A stretch of 64,000 nt of DNA from Dichotomocladium elegans (lineage: Eukaryota > Mucoromycota > Mucoromycetes > Mucorales > Lichtheimiaceae), in contig JAIXMN010000006.1 of the NCBI GenBank assembly GCA_025716815.1, positions 1 through 64,000 on the forward strand. The letters run 5' to 3'. Position 1 is the stretch's first letter. Every line of letters starts with the position of its first letter. The notes below the pieces were generated by a model. That model ran no database searches, was not told the origin of the DNA, and worked only from the letters and a program-made list of their open reading frames with translations. Made by a program: the position numbers and the translations under genes. This document shows positions 38,028 to 48,589 of the stretch, one piece after another.

Positions 38028-38293
38028 TGTAGCAGTAGCTACAGTGGCGGGTCACCACTGACCGACGACCAAGATACTGCAAGGATAACGATCACGATAA
38101 GGACCCGCTTCTCCAGCGATGGTACTATGAAGCAATTCATTTTCTCTGTACGATGATCCATTGTATCTCCCACTGCTATTACCCTGCTACTGTTTACTCT
38201 ATGAACGAGGATGTTTGGTGACATCGCGCATCCCCATGTTGTATATCAGACGTTCTTCATAAGTAGTCGCACAACAGTGCCTGTACTGTTACA
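38028..38293 (+). repeat. left LTR of the gypsy element
   Basis: It begins TGTAGCAGTAGCTAC and ends CCTGTACTGTTACA (TG...CA), 266 bp. The same sequence, with divergence, recurs at 42653-42757, 43129-43155 and 43396-43581. Confidence 0.9.
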
Positions 38294-38519
38294 GTTGATA
38301 GCTGATGTAGTTTCGAACACTGCATCATCTCGACGTGATATGTTCGCTTGTTTTCGACGTTATGAACGATGTGCCATTTTGCGCGGGTTCCTCTTTACCA
38401 TAAAAGACACGACGCTCACGGAAACTATCTTTCGACAGCACCGCCACCAAGTCCCTCTCGCTTCTTCTGTTTCCTCTCTCGACCTCCCCCACAAGGCTCC
38501 CGCTATGTTTTGATCCGAC

Positions 38520-41500
38520 GTGATGGACTGGTCAATGGGTACCCAACCCGGATTTTAATTGACAGTGGCGCTACGCACGATTTTGTGGCCAGCTCTTCCC
38601 TGAACCGTTTCCATTGAGCGACGAATTGGTCAACGACAAACGAATGTTTTCAGTGACGTTTTCCAATGGCGGCATTGGTAATTCGCTGGCGTACATTGAC
38701 GCTACTATCGTAATGGTCGACTTCAATCCCTCAGTACGATTATATACAGGTATCGTCAGTGACTCCCATGACGTTCTTTTGGGAAAAAGCTGGCTTTACG
38801 ACGAGAACCCAATATTGACTAGCAGACGAACAAGATGAGCCCTTCCGACGTCCCAATTCAAGTCGAGATCAATTATGCATCCCGGCATGAAGGGAATCAG
38901 CTCATCGACGCGCCTGACGGGGAAAGCTTTGTGGTCCTCTTTACGGAGAAGTTAGAGTCTGACGGAACCAAGGTTTTCGTACCAGGGTTAGACAAACTTC
39001 TCAAGGACTATGCTGACGTATTTACCGACGATCTTCCTACTGGACTGTCACCTGGATGCGACGTTGAACACACCATCCCTCTAGAGCCAGACGCACGACC
39101 ACCAGCTCAATGTCTATACCGCTTATCCACGGGCGAGTTGGCAGAGCTGAAACGGACGCTCGACGATTTATTGGCAAAGGGGTGGATTAAACCGTCCAGT
39201 GCGCCTTATGGTGCTCCGGTTCTGTTTGTGGGCAAGAAGGATGGTACCCTACGAATGGTAGTGGATTATCGAGCTTTGAATCGCGTTACTATACAGGACC
39301 AATGCCCATTACCTCGCACCGACGATCTCATGGAGCAGCTCCATGGTGCCAGAGTGTTCTCGAAGATGGACCTTCGTTCTGGCTATTACCAAATACGAGT
39401 CAAGGAAGACGATGTCCCAAAAACCAGTTTCCTGACGCGATATGGACTCTACGCTTTTACGGTTATGCCAATGGGTCTAGCTTCGGCTCCCTCGACGTTT
39501 ATGCGGGCTCTCAACAACGTTTTTCACGACCTCTTCGACGAGCGCGTTATTGTTTACTTGGATGATATTCTCGTGTACAGTATGACGCCTGAGGATCACG
39601 CCAAACACGTGGACAAGGTTTTGGGACGACTACCTCACCACAAGCTCTACACCAAATGGTCTAAGTGTGCTTTCGGGATGTCTCGACTTGAGTTCCTTGG
39701 ACATGAGGTAGGGGCTGATGGTGTACGGTGTGAGCCTAGAAAGCTCGACGCGGTCACGAAGTGGACGGCGCCCAAAAGTGTGGGTGACCTCCAGACGTTC
39801 CTCGGATTTTGTAACTATTATCGACGCTTTGTGCACCAGTACGCATAAGTTACTGTGCCCCTCAACAAACTCCTTCGTAAGGATGTTCCTTGGACGTGGG
39901 GTGACGAGCAACAGACGGGTGTTGACGAACTAAAGCGACGGCTTACATCTGCCCCTGTTCTTGCACTTCCTGATCCCTCTCGACGCTTTTACGTGCACAC
40001 CGACACATCGACTACGGTCGCTATTGGTGACATTCTCTGCCAGGAACAGGACGATGGTCTTTTGCAGAACGGAATTATCCAGTACACGAACTCGAGTTGC
40101 TTGCGGTCATTTTTTGCCTTAGTGAATGGCGCCATCATTTGGACGAGCATCGCTTTACGCTCTTCGCGGACAATCGCGTTATCTCCACTCTTCACACAAA
40201 CACGAATCTCTCTTCCCGACAGGCACGATGGCTGGAAAAATTCATGTCTTGCCAGTCCGACGTTTATCATATTCCTCGCGAAAAGAATGCGGTCGCTGAC
40301 GCCCTCTCTAAGCGGTCTCCGGATGAGCCGTCGCATGCTGACGCCCACATGGCGATACATCATGTGGCTCTTGTGGTCCGGGGGGAGACGCTTGGCCACG
40401 ATCTTATCAAATATTATTGTAAGGACGCACTGTGGACCGACGTTATTGCCAAGTTACGAACCGGGGAGGAGGTTGACGGTGAATACTCGATGGAGGACGG
40501 CATATTATATCGAGTTGTGGATGGACGACGACGAATCTGTGTCCCTCGCATGCCGACGCTGCTAAATCGTATACTACATGACGCACATGATGCACCAGTA
40601 GCAGGGCGTAGGGGGATCGACGCAACGCTCGAGCGCGTAGGACGTATTTACTACTGGCCTCATATGAGCAAAACTGTCCGACAATATATATCCACGTGCG
40701 ACATCTGTCAAAGGGTGAAACCGACGAATGCTAAGCCTGCAGGCCTCTCGCAACCATTGCAACCATTGCAACGGGCTCAGGGACGTTGGGCATCGGTTTC
40801 CATGGACTTTATTACGCATTTGCCCAAGACGAAACGCAATTTCGACGCTATCGCAGTATTTGTGGATCGCGTCTCCAAACGTGCCCACTTTGGTCCATGC
40901 ATGGCTACTGATACTGCTGAGGATTTTACTGATCTGTTCTTTCGAGAAATTTATCGCCAGCATGGTCTACCCGACGATCTTGTAAGTGATCGTGACGTAC
41001 GTTTTACCTCTCGATTCTGGGCAGCTCTCACAAATATGCTTGGCATCAAACGCAATTTATCGACAGCTTTCCATCCTCAAAGCGACGGACAGACGGAACG
41101 CACGAATCAGACGTTCGAAGACATGCTGCGCAACTACGTCGCTTACGATCAACGTGACTGGGATCGATGGTTACCAATTCTAGAGCATACGATAACGACA
41201 ACAAGCACGCCTCCATTGGCATCACCCATTTCTTCGCCGACTTGAGACGGAATATCTCTCCTGCTCTGACGCCTGGTACTCCATCAGACGTGGCTTCGGC
41301 CGACGAATTGGCTAGCAAACTTGACTCCATCCGCAAAGAAGTGCTTTTACAGCTCGACGCTGCGGCGGAACGACAAGCCAAGTACGCTAATGCCAGACGC
41401 CGTGAAGTGGAATTGGACGTGGGTACGCAAGTTCTTGTTGGAACGACGAATATCAATCCCGACGTATATTCCTCTTCCCCGACGAAGAAGTTGCTGCCAC

Positions 41501-41892
41501 GACGGGCAGGCCCTCCCAAGATCCGGGAACGTATTGGGCCTGTGGCATATCGTCTTGCACTCCCTGACACGATGACGGCTCATAACGTTTTTCATATCAG
41601 TGCTCTGAAGGTTGACAATGAACCTGACGATGAAGAGCGACGGCCGGAAAGACCTCCAGCAGTCATTACACGAACGAACGAATATGAGGTCGACGAGATT
41701 TTGGACGCACGCACCCGACGCGGCAAAACCCAATACCTTGTTCTTTGGAAGGGGTATCCACGTCACGAAGCCACCTGGGAACCTGCGTCAGATCTGACCA
41801 ACGCTAAGGAGTCTCTCCGACGTTTCCATGAGCAAAAGTCTATAGTGGACGTTGCTCCGCCGACTCGCCGCTCATGCCGTTTAGGCAAATAA
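38520..41892 (+). pseudogene. gypsy pol remnant (PR-RT-RH-IN-chromodomain)
   Basis: The protease motif LIDSGATHDFVA lies at about 38557-38592. Reverse transcriptase (frame 38835-39848) has LRMVVDYRALN and the catalytic VIVYLDDILVYS. A TAA at 39846-39848 interrupts the link to RNase H (YVHTDTSTTVAIG), which itself needs a frame change near 40070. The frame from 40097 carries the RNase H end, the integrase HHCC finger (ending CDICQ) and D,D,E residues (SMDFITHLP, SDRDVRF, QTERTNQ). A last frame change near 41190 leads to the chromodomain (EVDEILDARTRRGKTQYLVL, then WKGYPRHEATWEP). The element cannot move on its own. Confidence 0.92.
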
Positions 41893-42757
41893 CCGTTTGG
41901 TTGACGCTCGCCAATTTTGATTGGGACGCTTTGCACGGCTGTTTCTACAGCATTCCGCATCTAGGCTTCGTGTCCTTCAGCCTTTTTGCCACGACGAACC
42001 CTGTCTAATTTCCAATTCTCCTGTTGGGTTGACGTTACGCTTGTTCCGCTTGCGGTATGTTTGGAGTCTGTTACGCCCTGTTGATGTGATGGGGTTACCA
42101 TTTCCTTGTTACGCTTCGAGAGTATACGCGTTGTGGTGATTTTCGGATCTGATGCTTGGTAGTATGTTCTTCATCTGTTACTCTTGCGCTACCTGCAGTA
42201 TTTTGATCTTACCGCCTCTGTCTCGAGACGCCTTTTTTTCGAGGGGGAAGGAATGGATACACCCATTATATGACCGCCTTAACGACGAATCTTAACAGCT
42301 TTAGGCTACCCGACGATTAATAGGGATGTTAAGGTCGAAGAGTCATAGGGTTAACGCACGCACGACAACGCCCGTCACCGCTCTCTAGCATACGTATTTT
42401 ACAACCAGACCAGACTGTCCTCTGGCTGGGCGCAAGCAGATGCCATCCATAGTTCATGTGGATCACGACGACGATTGTGATGGGCGACGTTAGGATGACG
42501 ACGAAGACGAAGTGGTTAACTCGTGTCATCTCTGTCTCACATGTTATAGAACACGCAGGTCATTAGACGCATTATTGACGACGACGATTTCTCCTGACGT
42601 TTCCTCAGGTTTGTTCCAGTCCAAAGGTGGACTTGGTTTAGAGGGGGGAGAATGTAGCAGTAGCTACATTGACGGGTCACTCTCGACGGACGACCAAGAT
42701 ACTACAAGCATAACGATCACGATGAAGACCGCATCTCCGGCGACGATATTATGTACC

Positions 42758-43123
42758 TGTGTTGTCGTATAGAGAGTGAGTTGCGGATAGAAAAACCAAT
42801 CAGTCAAAATCGGGTCTTTGAGACGGGATCCTCTTTATTGAATAAAAACAACTCTCTTTTTATATGCGTTGGGATGGACCAGGTTAGCTTTGACGGAACA
42901 AGTGTTAGCCGTTGACACCGCTTCTCCGCTACTGTCCATCTGTAGTTATTATTCCGGGCGATTGTTCCCTCCGTCTTCATTAAGAGGAAATCACCGATTG
43001 GATAGATGTGAGATGGAAGAAGTCAGGGCATCAAGACGTACTTGCGGGAATTGTTGGATGAATAGCAGTACCGCTCACTGGTGGCTGTGAAAGTGCAGTG
43101 TCATGAACAGGAGGACTACGACA
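42758..43123 (+). repeat. solo LTR, family A (366 bp)
   Basis: It begins TGTGTTGTCGTATAGAGAG and ends GGAGGACTACGACA, flanked by GTACC at 42753-42757 and 43124-43128. An AATAAA lies in its middle. The same family occurs reversed at 48215-48577. Confidence 0.9.
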
Positions 43124-43155
43124 GTACCACACTCACTTTCTCTGTACGACGATCG

Positions 43156-43390
43156 TGTAACAGTCCGACTAACATCTATCATGTGACCTTGTTTATCAAA
43201 CAACAGTACAACAGGATTACTAAGAAATTCAATGACCTTACTAAGCTTACTCACAACTCAACTTGTCAATCAAAGATCAAACACATATCCTTAACCATTC
43301 GACCTAGTATAAATATCCCATTAGTTAGCAATAAAAGAAAAGGCAGTTCCTATTTTTATTCCGGTTCCACGTCGAAGCGCAGCTATTACA
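43156..43390 (+). repeat. solo LTR, family B (235 bp)
   Basis: It begins TGTAACAGTCCG and ends GCGCAGCTATTACA, flanked by GATCG at 43151-43155 and 43391-43395. Confidence 0.85.
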
Positions 43391-43582
43391 GATCGTATAT
43401 ATATACCACTGTAATTACCCCCGCTACTGTTTACTATATAAACAAGGATGCCCTGTGACGTTGGGAATCCCCACGTTGTATTATTATAGTCATCGTTCTT
43501 TTCGTCGCGTTCGCGCTTCCTCCCCGCTGTATACCAGACGCTCTTTGTAAGTACTCGCACAACAGTGCCTGTACTGTTACAC

Positions 43583-43940
43583 CAATTAGAGCTGAACGAC
43601 ACCATGGCCCACCCCAATTTGAGCTGAAGGACACCTTGGCCCACCCCAATTTGAGCTGAAGGACACCTTGGCCCACCCCATTTGAGCTGAACGCCACCTC
43701 GGCCCACCCCCATTTGAGCTGAACGCCACCTCGGCCCACCCCATTTGAGCTGAACAACACCTCGGCCCACCCCATTTGAGCTGAACGCCACCTCGGCCCA
43801 CCCCATTTGAGCTGAACGCCACCTCGGCCCACCCCCATTTGAGCTGAACGCCACCTCGGCCCACCCCCATTTGAGCTGAACAACACCTCGGCCCACCCCA
43901 TTTGAGCTGAACGCCACCTCGGCCAACCCAGAATGAGCTG
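43583..43940. repeat. minisatellite of about 31-bp units
   Basis: About eleven copies of a unit built from TTTGAGCTGAACGCCACC, then TCGGCCCACCCC. Several minus-strand frames of 140-200 residues across it are merely the translated repeat. The same unit occurs in opposite orientation at 46495-46620. Confidence 0.92.
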
Positions 43941-43984
43941 GGTGGCGGAAGATGGATGGAATCTGGACTGCCGAGATTGTTGTA

Positions 43985-44351
43985 CAGGATTTTCAAGAAG
44001 AACTTTGCCACAAATTTTAGTTGTTCATATAGACGGTCTAGGTTTTTCGTTTTTTTTTTTGCTTCAAATTCGAATACAAATTTTAGTATTTCGTTGCTAC
44101 CCTTTTGTCAAATTAAAAGGCAATAGCAGCAAGAACATTTCAATCAAGGCTATAGATGAGTCTTCCTTCTCCTCTTTTTACACCAGAATAGTTTTGGGAG
44201 GCCAACCATTTATGTTTCATTCTAATTTCGAAGGAAGAAGAGAAACGAAATACTAAAAGTTGTATTCGATTTTGAAGCAAAAAAAACGAAAAACCTAGAC
44301 CGTCTATACGAACAACTAAAATTTGTGGCAAAGTTCTTCTTGAAAATCCTG
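43985..44351. mobile_element. MITE with about 110-bp terminal inverted repeats and TA target duplication
   Basis: The ends read CAGGATTTTCAAGAAGAAC and its complement. The inverted arms extend about 110 bp (43985-44095 and 44240-44351) around a short unique core. TA flanks both ends (43983-43984 and 44352-44353), as for Tc1/mariner-driven MITEs. No transposase is inside. Confidence 0.85.
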
Positions 44352-44929
44352 TATTTCTTGTTCCAGGAAGAACACTGCCAATGATTGATTACAGGATCAT
44401 GGTTAATTAGAAAACGATACAGGAAAAAGAAAAAGGGTGATTTGATATCTCGATCTTTGACAAAGTAATAAAAAAAGGTAACAAGTGGTGGAATCCGGAA
44501 TTGCTTGTTGCTGATGTTGGAGTTGTTGTCGTAGTTTTGTCCTTTGAAAAATCATTGTCGCGATCGTCGTACTGGTGCATTGTGGCATGCGAAGGCCTTA
44601 CAGCCATCTCCTTTCAGTAAGGCTTCCCTGGAGAAAGACTCAAACCTGTGGCCATGATATAGGACAACGAACATGATCATGGGGAGGGACCTTTATAAAC
44701 AATAAATAAGGAGGTGTGAATGATGCTCATTGTCAAATAAGCCATGATGTTTACGACACAAAGTCAAAAAGGTCTTGCGGTGATGTGGTAAGACCAGCGT
44801 AGTCGATCACGACCACCCTAATAGGACGCAGAGCGGTCTTGGCATATGATATTAGATCCAGAAAAATATAGAAAAAATTGCACTGAGATATAATGTTGCA
44901 GGTTACTGTGTCAAGCTGGTGTTCACCTT

Positions 44930-45213
44930 GGAGGTGGTCTATAACCTGTTAGATGAAAAGCATAAGCAAAAAGTATCTCACGCCTTGTTGGCGCAGCACA
45001 GTCTGCTGTAGCATGAGATACTGCTATTCCAGCTCATCCAGAATGTATATCAACATCTAAACAGATGTCCAAGCTAATCTTTAAAAACATACACATACAT
45101 TCTGGATGAGCTGGAATAGCAGTATCTCATGCTACAGCAGACTGTGCTGCGCCAACAAGGCGTGAGATACTTTTTGCTTATGCTTTTCATCTAACAGGTT
45201 ATAGACCACCTCC
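44930..45213. repeat. perfect 119-bp inverted repeat with 46-nt spacer
   Basis: By eye 44930-45048 is the exact reverse complement of 45095-45213. Read on the arm sense (plus strand from 45095), the arm has a coding-like block LMLQQTVLRQQG followed by GTGAGATAC...CATCTAACAG, which looks like an exon end and a short intron, but one TAG interrupts it. The flanking sequences differ, so the duplication is confined to the arms. Confidence 0.9.
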
Positions 45214-45463
45214 CTTGCATGTCGCCATGGGCATGACAGATTTCCTTAGTCAGAGTGTTACGTTTTATGTCTCGTTCCAGGAGAGGAGAATTCGCAGTGC
45301 AAAAGGGGGTTACGTAAACCTTGCGGCACCGGCAGGGGTCTATCAAGATAGCTGCCATACTCTCTAATAGACGCAGGCGTGCTGACTTGGATTCGTTGGT
45401 ATGGCTTTTGCGAGTGTATCCTATTGTTGTGCATTCGCCGGTTTTGACGCTTTCGATGAACAT
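45191..45463 (-). CDS. unrecognised reading frame containing IGYTRKS
   Basis: A 90-residue ATG frame with a protein-like composition, including TTIGYTRKS, ESKSARLRLLESM and CRKVYVTPFC. Its C-terminal end runs into the palindrome arm. The Y-T-R-K-S string is superficially like the start of serine recombinases, but the rest does not support that. I cannot name it. Confidence 0.3.
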   Translation of the reverse strand: MFIESVKTGECTTIGYTRKSHTNESKSARLRLLESMAAILIDPCRCRKVYVTPFCTANSPLLERDIKRNTLTKEICHAHGDMQGRWSITC

Positions 45464-45535
45464 GTGCTTGTTAAAAAAATTCCTTGCTACTCGATCTTTA
45501 AGTCAAAAATATAAGAGATCATGATACGCTGATTT

Positions 45536-46225
45536 TTATTTTTTGAACCTAACTTGTCTTTCTTGCACTAAAAACCACATATCTCTCACGAGCGTTCGAT
45601 CGTCCTTTGTTCGTTTTCTTTTGGTCAGCCTGGTGGTAGCTGGGAGGTCATTTAACCATTGGGAAAACGTTGGCAGTGGTACCGTGGCAATGTCTGGGAT
45701 GAACCTGGCAATAATGTCGCGTATCGATTTGTTATTGATATTGTCAAATTTCTGATACAAATTGTTGTTTGGAGGTGTCGTACAAGAGATGGCCAAGCGC
45801 AAATCCATCACTGTCTTCTTCGTTGCGGTCCCTTCAAATACACCTGGTGTTGGTGTGCACGAGGACTTCGCTGCGGGTGCTATTGCAATTGCTTTTCCAG
45901 GAATCGTAACCGTGTTGATACTATTTGGGGGTTTGCTATGTGAGAACGCCAGCGATAAGAACCATATGTCAAAACTGAAGTACCTCTCAGCAGCCTACCT
46001 CCAACGTATTTCATGTATGTAATGGTGTCACGTATGATGGCCTCTTTCCCCATTATAATTGGTTGCTTGTCACCTAACTCATTCACGTACACCACATCCA
46101 GACCGGCTTGGTCAAGGACAGTGAGACAGCGATCCCCATTTTCTTGAAGCATGGGAATTCCAAAGGCTTTGCAAGCAGCTTCCGCCCTGCTGTACCGTAA
46201 GGCAATTCGAGGATTGATATACTGT
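45536..46225 (-). CDS. unrecognised, possibly spliced gene or relic
   Basis: An exon-like block at about 46222-45990 (minus) reads INPRIALRYSRAEAACKAFG, then VLDQAGLDVVYVNELGDKQP, preceded by an AG acceptor and followed by GTAGGC. A second block at 45811-45536 contains SIRDIIARFIPDIATVPLP and a basic TKRKRTKDD end. They look conserved rather than random, but I cannot place the family or a firm splice model. A start codon is not identified. Confidence 0.35.
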
Positions 46226-46494
46226 AATTGAAGATCAAAGAAAGAAATGGAAAGCTAAGAAGTGCAATTATGAGTGGACTCTTTTTATAGGCCGCAGAGT
46301 TTCTTCATAAGTCAGGCATTGGCTCCACACTGATATCTGCACGGAGACCGATTGCCCATGAGGTGGCAGTAATCAGGTCTATCGACCGTTGCAGTCATGA
46401 TCCGAAACAGCGGTAACTCCAGGGGTGCAGGAATGACCCAAAAATTGACGGTTTCAGTGGTCGAGATACTTAATCTGGCAATATTTTCCCGAAA

Positions 46495-46620
46495 TTGTGG
46501 CCCGAGGTGTAGTTCAGCTCATTTTGGGTGGACCGAGGTGGTGTTCAGCTCATTTTGAGTGGGTCAAGGTGTCTTTCAGCTCAAATGGGGGTGGGCCGAG
46601 GTGGCGTCCAGCTCATTTGT
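46495..46620. repeat. reversed block of the 43.6-kb minisatellite unit
   Basis: About four units of TTCAGCTCATTTT with GGGTGGGCCGAGGTGG, inverted relative to 43583-43940. A polypyrimidine run follows (46625-46680). Confidence 0.85.
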
Positions 46621-46639
46621 GGCTCTCTCTCTTTTTTCT

Positions 46640-46975
46640 TATCTTTTTTCTTTTCTTTTTCTTTCTCTTTTTATTTTTACCACACTGCGTGGTCGTGTCG
46701 CTTATTTGGTTGCGGCTTACCTGTTTTTATTGCTGTGCTATTGTGGGCATTGCATGGGCATTTGCTTCGACATCTTTCCCAGCATTTGTAAGAATGCGAA
46801 ACAAAGCCTTTGAGGTGGTCTTTTCCACGCTGTTCCAGGCTACCGTAATTCGTTTTGACTACCTGTCTCCCTGCAAAAATCTATGGCGTTTTACCCTACC
46901 CTTTGCCACTGCCCAGAGTTGCTCTATTGGATTAAGCTCGGGAGAATAAGTAGCTCACTTTCGTAACAGACAACA
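46640..46975 (-). mobile_element. Tc1/mariner-IS630 relic, C-terminal part only
   Basis: On the minus strand the region 46960-46800 reads SPELNPIEQLWAVAKGRVKR and continues with AWNSVEKTTSKALFRILTNA, the catalytic-Glu end of a DDE_3 transposase. It differs from copies 1-3, so it is a separate subfamily. The rest of the enzyme was not found. Confidence 0.75.
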
Positions 46976-46979
46976 ATTA

Positions 46980-48209
46980 TGTACATGATTTACTGTATGA
47001 TAATTGCGGATATCACTATAGTGTATATAATATTGGATCCTTGAAGACTACTATTCTCGTGATCCTGGAACTGTCGGAATTAGATAATAGGTATGTACCG
47101 TTTTGTCTAGGGATCGTGGATGTTCCGCAAGCATATGCTGATCCATCAGGTGCGAAGGGGTGTTTAGAACTACGTAATACTGCGTTTAATGTTGAAGTAC
47201 TCATTTTTCTTATTTTAATACCATACAATGTGTCAGGGTCTATAAAAATAAGAGGGAACAGAGATGAATTTGATGATAAAAATATGGCTGCATAGGGAAT
47301 ATAGAAGGGCTTACCAGACTTTCAATCCCTGTGCGTTGGATTATTGCTGATGCTGCTACACATCTTTTCATTCTTGACTTGACAAACACACAGATATATG
47401 TTGCCAACTGTAACACTGACGATGATGGTTAGTATCAGTATATCTTCTGATATGCGACTATATACATGTAGTCCAGTTTATCCACATTAAGAGAAATTAC
47501 AAGGGCGCCTGAGAGCACACGAAAGAAGATTATGTTGAACACATATCATCGTGAAAGTTTTATTAAAACCTGCCTGCATGAGCATAATATATCCTTAGGC
47601 GGGTATTTACATTGGGTTTTTGTCGCTGGCGTGTCCTGAGTGATTTGCGTCACGATATCAAAAGTAGAATAATTTTAGTAGTGAGGGCCACTCCGCTAGC
47701 AGTTAAGTTTATACAGACGTACACTCGTATTATGAATCTTTGTTCTTTTTCTCTGATAAAGTTCATTACCTTCGAGTCTCACGACTTATTATCGTCTGTT
47801 TATGCCATACACTGCAGTCGCATAGGTGATTACAGTATATGGTCATAGACGGGTGTATCGTAGGGACTTATCCTGTGTTGCACACGTAGGTACACATTAT
47901 GGTCATCTTTTAATAATGCATATAAAAAGGCGATCATGTCATTCAGAGAAAGTCATGTTCTCTTGCATGAACGCTCGAGGTGGTTGATATCAACAGCGAC
48001 ACGACCAAGCATCATATAAACGAGACGGTGACTGGTAGGTAATTCCAGTTATTTTGTATGAATCGAAAGCTTGGCACTTGAAATCATCCACGGACCCTTG
48101 AACCCACGCGATATGAAGGTGGTTGAAGAAAGATAAGTCCCTGAAGACGGACACCCCCGCGTCGTCAAGAGCTAAAATCGAAGATGCCTTAGTACCAGCA
48201 GTTGAATGG
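46980..48209. other. no recognisable gene
   Basis: Only short frames without motifs; A/T-rich. Confidence 0.4.
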
Positions 48210-48214
48210 ACGTG

Positions 48215-48577
48215 TGTCGTAGTCCTCCTGTTCATGACACTGCACTTGCACAGTCAGTAGTGAGCGAAACTGCTATTCATCCAACAATTCCCGCAAGTAC
48301 GTCTTGATGCCCTGACTTCTTCCATCTCACATCTATCCAATCGGTGATTTCCTCTTAATGAAGACGGAGGGAACAATCGCCCGGAATATTAACTACAGAT
48401 GGAGAATAGCGGAGAAGCGGTGTCAACGGCTAACACTTGTTCCGTCAAAGCTAACATGGTCCATCCCAACGCATATAAAAAGAGAGTTGTTTTTATTCAA
48501 TAAAGAGGATCCCGTCTCAAAGACTCGATTTGACTCATTGGTTTCTACTTGCTACTAACTCTCTACACAACAACACA
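48215..48577 (-). repeat. solo LTR, family A, reversed (363 bp)
   Basis: This is the reverse complement of the LTR at 42758-43123, with the same ends (TGTCGTAGTCCTCC ... CAACAACACA on the plus strand). ACGTG flanks both sides (48210-48214 and 48578-48582), a clean 5-bp target duplication. Confidence 0.9.
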
Positions 48578-48589
48578 ACGTGGCCACGG

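Larger units (their letters stand above)
38028..43581 (+). mobile_element. Ty3/gypsy chromovirus, gag-less and decayed
   Basis: The left LTR is 38028-38293 and the right LTR starts at 42653, directly after a polypurine tract (GAGGGGGGAGAA). Between them, in gypsy order, are protease, reverse transcriptase, RNase H, integrase and a C-terminal chromodomain. Only about 230 bases separate the left LTR from the protease, so gag is missing. The right LTR is split by two solo LTRs (42758-43123 and 43156-43390). No matching target duplication flanks the whole element (CTGTA on the left, CCAAT on the right). Confidence 0.93.
42653..43581 (+). repeat. right LTR of the gypsy element, split by two insertions
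   Basis: LTR pieces are 42653-42757, 43129-43155 and 43396-43581, matching the left LTR in order. The gaps are filled by two different solo LTRs, each with a 5-bp target duplication. Confidence 0.85.

Noticed and set aside
43321..44011. Long minus-strand frames of 140-200 residues
   Set aside because: They are translations of the 31-bp minisatellite in all three phases, with no non-repeat coding content.
45380..45463. YTRKS string as a possible IS607-type serine recombinase near the Fanzor family
   Set aside because: Only a five-residue resemblance; no recombinase fold motifs follow, and it is over 13 kb from the intact Fanzor.
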